64,000 nucleotides of DNA from Bilabrum cf. latius (taxonomy: Eukaryota; Bigyra: Bicosoecida; Bigyra; Bicosoecida), in assembly GCA_965178125.1 (NCBI GenBank), contig OZ237772.1:434001-498000 (forward strand), given 5' to 3'. The notes beneath the pieces were generated by a model, which was not told the DNA's origin, made no database searches, and saw only the letters and a program-made list of their open reading frames with translations. Shown here in pieces: positions 22,696 through 31,703 of the stretch. Position 1 is the first letter of the stretch; each line of letters begins with the position of its first letter. The translations under genes were made by a program, and so were the position numbers.

Positions 22696-23668
22696 AGATA
22701 AGAAGCGGAAAAGCATCGCCAAGTTCAAGAAGTACGCCAGCGAGGCACGAGACGAGTCCCCCACACGCTGCTCTTCCATCCTGAGCTACCTGTACGTCAG
22801 GGTTAGGGACGACAAGGTCGGCGAGGGCACCATCAAGAGAGAATTTGGCCACTTGGTCGAGCATTTTTTGGAGATTGGCGCCCCGATTGCCGACGAAACA
22901 ATGCGGCTGGGTCGGAAATTACCGAAAGGGCGGGCCAAGTAGCTGCACCTACTCGGCAACCGCCGGAAGCGAGCACGAGTGATCCCAACCGAGGACGTGA
23001 TGTACGTCAATGATCAAGTCATCAAGATGGGTTCAGACAAGGAGCTCTGCGCTTGGGATGCGTTCATCCATGGCTGCATCATCCTTGGGCGATCCAAGGA
23101 AATCCTGAACCTGAAGCTAGGAGACTTGCAAGAGTATAAGTCCAAGGACAGTACATGGGTCGTGGCCAGCATGCGTCGCAAAACAACCAAGGACAGAGAT
23201 GAACCAGAGCAGGCCGTCATTCCGCTGGACGATGGTGGCCCATTTCGAGTTGCCGAGCTCGCAGCTCTGGGCATGCGCGCACGAGCGAGAGCGCTGACAG
23301 CGATGAGAGCCCGGAACCCGACGAATACGGCACTCACGAGCACGTCAGGAGCAAGTGGACTACGCTTCATCAACCCGGATGCGCGAAAGACTGGGAAATG
23401 GCATCCCAAGAGCTGGACAGCAACTATGCGGAGCATTCTTACCAAGTACCGGCGGCCAGGCACGCCAGTGATCAGGTTCACTACGCACTCAACGAGGCGA
23501 ACGGGAGCCACCATGGCGGCGGAAGGGGGCATTTCAATTGAGCAATTGATGCAACAAGCTGCGTGGCGGTCACCCGAGACAGCGAACTACTATCTGGGCA
23601 TGAGCACCAGATCGAGGGCAAGAGCGATGCTCGCGGCCTACCGGGGAGCAGTCACAGCAGCAAGTTAA
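22535..23668 (+). CDS. DIRS element ORF3, tyrosine recombinase
   Basis: ATG 22535 to TAA 23666-23668 (377 aa), overlapping the end of ORF2 by 161 nt in another frame; one in-frame TAG (near 22940) is read as Gln. The catalytic set of a tyrosine recombinase is visible: Arg in GRSKEILNLKLGDL, HSTRRTGATMA (HxxR box) and the nucleophile in ETANYYLG. It replaces the DDE integrase of other retroelements and would insert a circular DNA intermediate. The frame looks intact. Confidence 0.9.
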
Positions 23669-23743
23669 CGTGACCCACAGGTCAGTATGCGTAGGGCGGC
23701 AAGCCGCAGTGGCCACAGGTGGCCAAATCTGCGGGTCAGTACG

Positions 23744-23896
23744 GCGCAGGCTGCACCAGCAGCCGGGTCCCCTTGTGGCACCACGGGTGGTCAACCGCCC
23801 GAGGAGCCGGGACCCAGCGCGCCCTCGCATTTATCTAGCAACCCTAACCGGAGGTTCTAGAACTGATTCGATGTAACGTACAAATCAATGTCAGTT
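23744..23896 (+). repeat. DIRS element repeat B1 (B2 at 24623-24776)
   Basis: A segment of about 153 bp from GCGCAGGCTGCACCAGCAGC to AATCAATGTCAGTTT, effectively identical at 23744-23896 and 24623-24776. B1 abuts A2 directly, and B2 is the right end of the element. Confidence 0.93.
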
Positions 23897-24776
23897 TTTA
23901 GCAGGTCTGGGGTTACAACCAGTAAGACCGGAACTGTAGAAACTGGGATTGATTTGCGTGAAGCTCGACTCATCTTCCCGAGGGTACGCCGAGTACAGTG
24001 GTCTCGGCCGAGCTCAATAAGACACGTACTACAGGATATTGTAGTTCTGAGTCGGCTTGCAAAAAGTTTTCCCGCCCACCCGCAAAGTGTAGAGGAAGTA
24101 GAAGGATGAGGGTCATGACTCTGGGCCCGAGTTGGGAGCAGTGGACTACGCGGCACCACGACGGTTGGAGCGCGATGGACTGCCCAGGGCCAGCGAGGTG
24201 GCACACAGCGACAGCGCACCCGGCAGGGCAGAGGGCATGGCACACAATCAGGGACATGAGAGGCGCCACCGGACGCCGGCGGGCGGCACTCAGAAAGCGC
24301 GTGATCTTGGCGGCATCGACTCAGCCAGCAAGTCACTCGCGGACAGTCAGCAGAAAGAGGGGTCGTCATCTCACGGAGAGGGCGGCACCTAGGCGTGGAC
24401 GAGTTTCTACCGGAACAATTTGGGTCTTTCTAGTTCAGGCCATGCAGACACTCTGACGGATTTGGATGTAGGGGTCGTCACCTCACTGAGAGGGCGGCAC
24501 CGAGCTCGGGTGACTTTTCCCAGCCATAGGCTGGGTGTTTAGAACTTCGAGCGCATCTGCTTGCATTGTATGAATTGAATAATACCTCCGGTGGGTAGGC
24601 ACTTTGCTTACCCGCGTCAGGCGCGCAGGCTGCACCAGCAGCCGGGTCCCCTTGTGGCACCACGGGTGGTCAACCGCCCGAGGAGCCGGGACCCAGCGCG
24701 CCCTCGCATTTATCTAGCAACCCTAACCGGAGGTTCTAGAACTGATTCGATGTAACGTACAAATCAATGTCAGTTT

Positions 24777-26958
24777 AGACAAGAGGCGTATGCAGCGACA
24801 CTCGGGGAAAACCAGGCTTGGTCCTCGCTTCAAGCGTTCCCGCTGACGGAAGCACACGACTGTTTGCCCCTGTCTAGCATGGATGGAACCGCACATAGCA
24901 AGAGAGCAATTCACCCATGCTTTAGTAGGCCATGATGATCCCTGTGCCAGCGCTGCTGGCTCGGGTTTCGGCGAAACCCGAGCAAGCCAAGAGCAAGCAG
25001 TTCGTTGGAAAATCCAAGAGGGATTCGGTTGGTACGGTCATATAGGGTGTTGGACCTCTTGCAGTTCAGTCAAATGCGACTCTCCGACGGCACGACGCAT
25101 CGTAGCAAGGGGCGAGTAGCACCGTTGGGCTCGCCAAACTAGCAACCTAGTCCCTACTAGTATCTCCCCATGGTTGCTGCTCGATGCAGATTGCAGCCAC
25201 AAACATTAAGCCAGGAGGGGAAACACGTTCCCACGCGAGGCCAATCAGAAGGGCTGGCCGTGCAACAGTGCACAGAAACCGGCGTTGCGGCTCTGCAAGT
25301 ACAACTAGACTCTTCTAGTAGAGCTAGTACTGGTAGTACTTCGGAATAGACCCGGCTGGGATGCAGCTTGCACCGAACGGCGAAATGTTGCGCTTCACAA
25401 GAGGCCGAAAACGGTCTCGAAGTTACGAAACCAGTTACAGCAAGCCTTTTATGTCGGAAAAATAGGTGCCTACTAGTAGCACTGGCGACTGGCCGGCTTT
25501 GACTGCACATGGATGGCTGGATGCTCGCGAATCGGCTAGTGCAAGGGCGACCAAGTCAAGGCGAGTTGAAAATAGTCGAGCGGGGAAAGCCAAAGCGAGC
25601 ACATCCATGAACCGGTTGGCTGAATTGGCAAATGCTGCCGCTGCAGCGATTGGGCGAGCGCGCGTGCTCTCATCAACGGCTCAAACCCAAGAAGGACCAT
25701 CGGCTCAACCGTTTGGGGCGCTCAGCGATTGCACGCTTGCCGATCGAGCTCAGTTATGGCCCCCAAAGACCCCAAGCTCTCACTGGATGCAGCTGCGGGC
25801 CGCAGCGCAAGAAGTTCGGGCGGCTCTAGAAGCTGCCAGCAAATCTGGGTAGCACTCAGCCCCTGTGCCAACGCCGTCCGGCTGCTCGGCAGTACGGCCA
25901 CTGGCAGCTCACAGTGATGGAGCAAGTGTGCGCCCCATCAATGCTGGTATCCCTAGACGCACTGTCATGTGTAGTAGTCTCTATGCCGCAGGGGTTGCAA
26001 TGGATCGAGGCACCACCGGCATAAAGCTTCGCCCACCGCGACTTCACTCTGACGTCGACTGTAGTACGTTGCAAACCAACACCGCGTCGGCTATGTCGGC
26101 TATTGGTGCAGGCGCCAGTTCATGTACCGCTGCCTTTAGTACTAGCACCAGACCCAGCGTGATCATGAGCCCCAGCACCAGCCCCAGCACCAGCCCGAGC
26201 CCAGCACCAGCACCAGCACCACCAGCAGCACCAGCACCAGCACCAGCACCAGCACCACCAGCAGCACCAGCACCAGCATGAGCACCAGCACCACCAGCAG
26301 CACCAGCACCAGCATGAGCACCAGCCCCAGCACCAGCACCAGCACCCGCGTGAGCACCAGCATCAGCAGCCACGGTACCGGAGCTAAAACCAGGACCCGG
26401 TCCATGGACCCGGCCTCAGCGCTGATACGCGCGACCCGGGGCTGGGGCCAGACCCAACCCATAAAGCCCGTGGCGGCAGCTGAGATTGCTTGTGGTGCTG
26501 CTACGGCTCAACGGTGTGCCCCCTCGATTGAGGAACTACCGCGGGCTTTTCCACGTGTATCAAACGCGCACCGCTCGACTGCAGCGCGGGGATCATCAGG
26601 GGGTACAGTTTAGGCCATTCGCCCACTGACAGTGCCGCTGTGTGCTTATAGCCGCATGCATCGCTTCGTGCCTGCACAGGCCTGCATGGAGCAACAGGCC
26701 AAACACCAGATGCGGGGATGGCCAGTGATTCGCCAAGATTGGCACACTCTGACGGCCGATGCGCTTGGTCTGCCCCTATGTGGGGAAAGCCATTCAGAAT
26801 CGGATTCGTGCAGCTCTCTCAGCAACGGGACAGGGGAGGACGAAGAGGGGAGTGGCCCCAGCCCTCGATGGGACGAGGGCCGGTTCGATCCGAGCCAGTG
26901 GCAGGTTGGTGGTGAACCCACGGACGGAGGAAATCGCGAGTCCCAGTCCCTGGACTAA
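24777..26958 (+). pseudogene. Gene Y copy 1, 3' part (disrupted)
   Basis: Continues gene Y copy 1 after the DIRS insertion, ending at TAA 26956-26958. TAGs read as Gln keep the frame open to about 26175, where indels in an (AGCACC)n-type repeat shift the protein from Ser-Thr to Ala-Pro repeats and hit TGA at 26279-26281. The original phase reappears from 26278 (STSTRVSTSISS) to the end. Two independent lesions, the retrotransposon and the repeat frameshift, make this copy a pseudogene as it stands. Confidence 0.75.
26170..26362 (+). repeat. Degenerate (AGCACC)n microsatellite in gene Y copy 1
   Basis: Hexamer/trinucleotide repeat of AGCACC and CCAGCA units, interrupted by GCATGAGC blocks. 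It matches the purer array at 30587-30704 in copy 2 and contains the frameshift. Confidence 0.85.
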
Positions 26959-27124
26959 GCCACCCACGGGGGGGGGGGGCAGCCAAGGTTGCGTATGTTT
27001 CTCATTTATACTTGCTTGCAGGTTTTATTTCGATTCATATGGATCCCGGATCGGATGGCGTCTGACCTTGCTTTTTCCCAGACTTCGAGTCAGGTCACCG
27101 GCTTGCCCGCCCAGTTATAAATCA

Positions 27125-27330
27125 TCAACCGGTAGCGGCACCGCCAAACACCGCCTCTGCCTAAGCTACCAGTGAACGATTTGCTGCCGGTTCCGCTTGC
27201 ACATTCCCTTCGGCATCCCTGCGACTCACTGCAATGCCAATCCTCGCCCCCTTGCCATCCCTGACGAAGCCGTGCTCATCGACCTGAGCAACGGCACGGT
27301 TGCCCTTCCCTAGCACCACGCTTGCTCGCT
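27125..27330 (-). pseudogene. Truncated 3' end of gene X
   Basis: Equivalent to 31704-31895, the last 60-odd codons of gene X including its TGA. It stops at the duplication junction, where TYW1 sequence begins. No start or upstream part exists here, so it is a remnant. Confidence 0.8.
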
Positions 27331-27335
27331 ACAAG

Positions 27336-28706
27336 ATGATCGGGAGCCACTCTGCCGTGAAGCTCTGCCGGTGGACCAAGCACCACCTCAGGGGCAGGGG
27401 CGGGTGCTACAAGCACACTGCCTACGACATCAAGTCCTACCAGTGCATGGAGATGACCCCTTCCCTCTCCTGCGCCTCCATGTGCACGTTCTGCTGGAGG
27501 CACGGGAAGAACCCGGTGGGGAGGGAGTGGAGGTGGAAGACGGACGAGCCGAGTGATATCGTGGAGGACGCCATCAAGAAGCACGTGGACATGATCAAGG
27601 AGGCCAGGGGCATGCCCGGCATGAAGATGGACCGGTGGCACGAGGCCCACACTGTCAAGCACTGCGCACTGTCTCTCGTGGGTGAGCCCATCATGTACCC
27701 CAAGATCAACGAGCTGTGCGGCGAGCTGCACAAGAGGGGCATCAGCTCCTTCCTGGTGACCAACGCCCAGTTCCCCGAGGCCATCGCAAGGCTGCACCCC
27801 GTGACACAGCTGTACGTGTCCATCGACGCCTCCAACAAGGAGGCACTCAGGGCAGTGGACAGGCCCTTGTTCTCTGATTTCTGGGAGCGGTTCCTGGCGT
27901 GTCTCCGGCTCCTGAGAGAGAAGCACCAGAGGACCGTCTACCGCATGACGCTGGTGCGCAAGTGGAACATGGCCGATGCGGAGGGGTACTGTGAGCTGGT
28001 GAGGCTGGGCAAGCCGGACCTGATCGAGGTGAAAGGGGTGACGTACAGCGGCAAATCGGGGATCAGCAGCCTGACCATGAAGAACGTTCCTTTCCACGCC
28101 GAGGTTCGAGGCTTCTGCCGGGCGCTGTCGGAGCGGCTGGGGGGCGAGTACGAGCTCGCCGTGGAGCACGAGCACAGCAACTTCGTGCTGCTTGCGCACA
28201 AGCGGTTCAAGATCGAGGGGAGGTGGCACACGTGGATCGACTACGGCAAGTTCCACGAGCTGTACGGGAGGTGGAAGGCCTCGGGGGGCGAGGCAACCTT
28301 CACCACGATGGACTACGTTGCCCCCACGGAGGGTTGGGCCCTGTACGGGGCCGAGGAGCAGGGGTTTGACCCCAAGGAGATCCGGTTCAGGAGGACCAAG
28401 GACGGGGGTGCCAAGAAGGAGAGGCTGCGGCTGGCGGCGGGGGCCACGGAGGAGGACGCGATGCAGAGGGCCTCCCGGGGAACAACGATCGAGGTGGGGG
28501 GCAGGGACGTGGAGAGGGCGGCGAGGCCCGCGATGCCGCTGCTGGAGGGGTACGGGTCTGCGGCATTCAGGGAACAAGGGGGGTCGCGGGAGGAGGAGGG
28601 GAAGCGAGGGGGGGCCGGTGCCGGGGCCGGGGCCGGGGCTGGTGCTGGCGTGGCATCTTCTTCGGCTACCCGCGGTCAGGGGTTGGCGGAGGTTGCGGAT
28701 TTTTGA
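27336..28706 (+). CDS. TYW1 second copy, radical-SAM domain only (456 aa)
   Basis: 5'-truncated duplicate of TYW1 lacking the membrane anchor, flavodoxin domain and linker. It keeps the whole radical-SAM half with the CASMCTFC cluster motif and ends in TGA (TAA in copy 1). The first ATG, 27336, correspon­ds to CTG in copy 1, so a point change has supplied a start codon six bases after the junction. Protein differences are few and conservative (for example DAIKKHV versus DAIRKHV) and there is no internal stop or frameshift. Archaeal Taw1 also lacks a flavodoxin domain, so a separate reductant could in principle support it; whether the copy is expressed is unknown. Codon 27768 is CAG where copy 1 has TAG. 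Confidence 0.8.
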   Translation: MIGSHSAVKLCRWTKHHLRGRGGCYKHTAYDIKSYQCMEMTPSLSCASMCTFCWRHGKNPVGREWRWKTDEPSDIVEDAIKKHVDMIKEARGMPGMKMDRWHEAHTVKHCALSLVGEPIMYPKINELCGELHKRGISSFLVTNAQFPEAIARLHPVTQLYVSIDASNKEALRAVDRPLFSDFWERFLACLRLLREKHQRTVYRMTLVRKWNMADAEGYCELVRLGKPDLIEVKGVTYSGKSGISSLTMKNVPFHAEVRGFCRALSERLGGEYELAVEHEHSNFVLLAHKRFKIEGRWHTWIDYGKFHELYGRWKASGGEATFTTMDYVAPTEGWALYGAEEQGFDPKEIRFRRTKDGGAKKERLRLAAGATEEDAMQRASRGTTIEVGGRDVERAARPAMPLLEGYGSAAFREQGGSREEEGKRGGAGAGAGAGAGAGVASSSATRGQGLAEVADF

Positions 28707-28880
28707 TAATTTTGCGACACGAAGATTCAAGAGTGAATCATATCGACAAACCGTTCGATGCTGGTGTTTGCTCGGAATTTTTCGGCACCATTCTAACCGG
28801 CAGAACATTTGATTGCGACGAGACATTTCCAAGGATCGGTATACAACCATATCTTCAAGGTACCTGTCACATTCCGTAAA

Positions 28881-31478
28881 ATGTAGGATATCAAGGTGTC
28901 TCATACAGCTCCATAGGAAGCATGCGCCAGGGCTGACCAAGCCCGTAGCAGCACTGCTACTAGAGATGGCAGCGCAATCCATTGTGGCACGCGCCCGGAC
29001 TGGCACCGAAGAGAATCTGGTGGCTCAAAGACATCGACGCGCGAAGCCAGGGGAGATTCACTTCTACGCAAAAGATACTCTTCAGTGCGACCGCCGTCGA
29101 CAGGGTAGACAAGAGGCGTATGCAGCGACACTCGGGGAAAACCAGGCTTGGTTCTCGCTTCAAGCCAAACTCCCCTTGTTTGCACTGCCAGTGGCATCGG
29201 AACCCAGACAAAATTGGCCGGGCAAGACGAACGCATTCTAGTCAACACGTTTAGTCAGAGCGCAGTTCCCAATAGCAGTCAACTACGCCGCACGGCGGTA
29301 AGTCGTGAGCCCAACACCGTTCCCGCTGACGGAAGCACACGACTGTTTGCCCCTGTCTAGCATGGATGGAACCGCACGTAGCATGAAAGCAATTCACCCA
29401 TGCTTTAGTAGGCCATGATGATCCCTGTGCCAGCGCTGCTGGCTCGCGTTTCGGCCGAGCAAGCCCAGAGCATGCGGTTCGGAGAAACCAAGAGGGATAC
29501 GGATGGTACGGTCATATAGGGTGTTGGGCCTCTTGCGGTTCAGCCAGACGTGCAAACATCTGAATCAGAATCGGTAATTTTCGGACAGAGCGACTCATTG
29601 TATCGTCGGATTTTGAGGGCGAGGAAGCAAATGGCGCGCAGCACTGTTGGGCTTGCAACCTAGTCCCCATTAGTATCTCCCCATGGTTGCTGCTCGCCGT
29701 GGAGTGCAGCAACAAATTTATAGCCAGTAGAGGACACACATTCCCACGCGAGGCCGATTGGGAGGGCTGGTCGTGCAGCGTGGCTAGGAAGTCGGCGTGA
29801 CGGCTCTATGGACCCGGGCATGCAGCCGAACGGCGAAACTCTGCGCTCCACAATATGCCGAAAACGGTCTCGAGGTTACAGCAAATCGAAGAGAAAGGTT
29901 CCTACAAGTGGTTCGCCGGCATTGCCTACACCTGGATGGCTGGATGCTAGCGAATCAGCTAGTGCAAGGGCGACCAAGTCAAGGCGAGTTGAAAATAGTC
30001 GAGCGGGGAAAGCAAAAGCGAGCACATCCATGAACGCGTTGACTGACTTGGCAAATGCTGCCGCTGCAGCGATTGGGCGAACGCGCTGGCTCTCATCAAC
30101 GGCTCAAACCCGAGAAGGACCATCGGCTCAACCGTTTGGGGCGCTCAGCGATTGCACGCTTGCCGATCGAGCTCAGTTACGGCCCTCAAAGTCCGCAAAC
30201 TCTCACTGGATGCAGCTGCGGGCCGCAGCGCAAGAAGTTCGGGCGGCTCTAGAAGCTGCCAGCAAATCTGGGTAGCACTCAGCCCCTGTGCTAACGCCGT
30301 CCGGCTGCTCGGCACTACTGCCACTGGCAGCCCACAGTGATCAATATAGCGTGCGCCTTATCAATGCTGGTATCCCTAGGCGCACTGACATTTGTAGTAG
30401 TCTCTATGCCGCAGGGGTTGTAACGAAGCGAGGCACCACCGGCGTGGAGCTTCGCCCGCCGCAATTTCACTCTGACGTCGACTGTTGTACGTTGCAAACC
30501 AGCACCCAGTCGGTTATGGCGGCTACTGGTACCGGTGTCAGACCATGTACCGCTGCCTCTGGTACTAGCACAAGGTCCAGCGTGAGCACCAGCACCAGCA
30601 CCAGCACCAGCACCAGCACCAGCACCAGCACCAGCACCAGCACCAGCACCAGCACCAGCACCAGCACCAGCACCAGCACCAGCACCAGCACCAGCACCAG
30701 CACCACCGCCAGCACCCGCGTGAGCACCAGCATCAGCAGCCACATTGCAGGAGCTGAAACCAGGACTCGGTCCATGGACCCGGCCTCAGCGCTGACACGC
30801 ACGACCCGGGGCTGGGGACAGATCCAGTCGATGGAGCCCGTTGCGGCAGCTGAGATTGCTTACGGTACTGCTACGGCTCAACGGGGTGCCCCCTCGATTG
30901 AGGAACTAGCGCGGGCTTTTCCACGTGTACCAAACGCGCACCACTCGACTGCAGCGCGGAGATCATCAGGGAGATTCAGTTCAGGCCATTCGCTCACCGA
31001 CAGTGCCGTTGTATGTGTGTAGCCGCATGCATCGCTTCGTGTTCGAATAGGCCTGCATGGAGCAGCAGGTCATATACCAGCTGCGGGGATGGCCAGTGAT
31101 TCGCCCAGATTGGCACACTCTGACGGCCGAATATCCGGCGTTAATACAGCTAGCGATACTTATGCGTTTAACTTGGGAGGGCTGGACATACAGTTGCCTT
31201 CCTTGACGCCAGCGGATGGGTCCGGCAGTACAGAGTCCGAGCTAGCAGCCCATCAGGTTGTCAAGCCCCTGCCACCGGATGCGCTTGGTCTGCCCCTATG
31301 TGGGGAAAGCCATTCAGAATCGGATTCGTGCAGCTCTCTCAGCAACGGGACAGGGGAGGACGAAGAGGGGAGTGGCTCCAGCCCTCGATGGGACGAGGGC
31401 CGGTTCGATCCGAGCCAGTGGCAGGTGGGTGGTGAACCCACGGACGATGGAAATCGTGAGTCCCAGCCACCAGACTGA
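28881..31478 (+). CDS. Gene Y copy 2, unknown low-complexity protein (865 aa)
   Basis: ATG 28881 to TGA 31476-31478, one frame if at least twelve TAG codons are read as Gln. The sequence is Ser/Thr/Arg-rich with no recognised domain or membrane segment. A long Ser-Thr repeat (STSTSTST) is encoded by (AGCACC)n at 30587-30704. Short helical parts such as WMQLRAAAQEVRAALEAASK and an acidic C-terminus (GTGEDEEGSG) are conserved with copy 1. Evidence that it codes: a frame kept over 2.6 kb, and agreement of that frame in both copies despite about 10 percent or more divergence. An upstream exon cannot be excluded because the frame is open back to a TAA near 28796. Function unknown. Confidence 0.6.
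30587..30704 (+). repeat. (AGCACC)n microsatellite in gene Y copy 2
   Basis: Nearly perfect hexamer array of about twenty units encoding alternating Ser-Thr. Pure repeats of this kind vary in length, and the related array in copy 1 has lost frame. Confidence 0.95.
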
Positions 31479-31703
31479 GCCAAGGTTGATTTTGTTTCTT
31501 AATTAATACTACACTGGCTTGCAGGTTTTATTTCGATTCGTATGCCGGATCCTATTACAGGATCGGATGGCGCCTTGCGGGTTACCCTTACCCTTACTTG
31601 TCCTAGAGTTCAAGATCCGGATGGGTCACCCGCTTGCACACCAAGTTGTTGTGTGCCGATCGTGGTATTCAATTTTCCAGCATCCGGATAGGGTTATAAA
31701 TCA

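Larger units (their letters stand above)
17160..24776 (+). mobile_element. DIRS-order retrotransposon with split direct repeats (PAT/kangaroo/Ngaro-like)
   Basis: A 7.6-kb element with three genes (gag-like, RT, tyrosine recombinase) and terminal repeats arranged A1 - genes - B1 - A2 - B2: A1 17160-17334, B1 23744-23896, A2 23897-24071, B2 24623-24776. This split-direct-repeat order is known for PAT, Ngaro and Volvox kangaroo elements, which integrate through a tyrosine recombinase. The unoccupied site survives in the duplicated segment at about 29104 (GTCGACAG GGT AGACAAGAGG); the occupied site reads GTCGACAG TA before A1 and AGACAAGAGG after B2. No target-site duplication is seen, as expected. 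The stretch between A2 and B2 (24072-24622) has no gene; it holds two partial repeats of AGGGGTCGTCA/GAGAGGGCGGCACC (24359-24391 and 24472-24504). Confidence 0.93.
15381..27330 (+). repeat. Segmental tandem duplication, unit 1
   Basis: From within TYW1 at about 15381 through gene Y copy 1 to a fragment of gene X ending at about 27330, excluding the DIRS insertion. Unit 2 begins at 27331 with the same TYW1 codons. At the junction, sequence homologous to gene X (compare 31875-31893) switches to TYW1 sequence, with only about 2 bp of shared bases (GC). Order and orientation are head-to-tail. Confidence 0.9.

Noticed and set aside
17160-24776. LTR retrotransposon
   Set aside because: Repeats are split A1...B1-A2-B2 instead of two whole LTRs, there is a tyrosine recombinase in place of a DDE integrase, and no target-site duplication.
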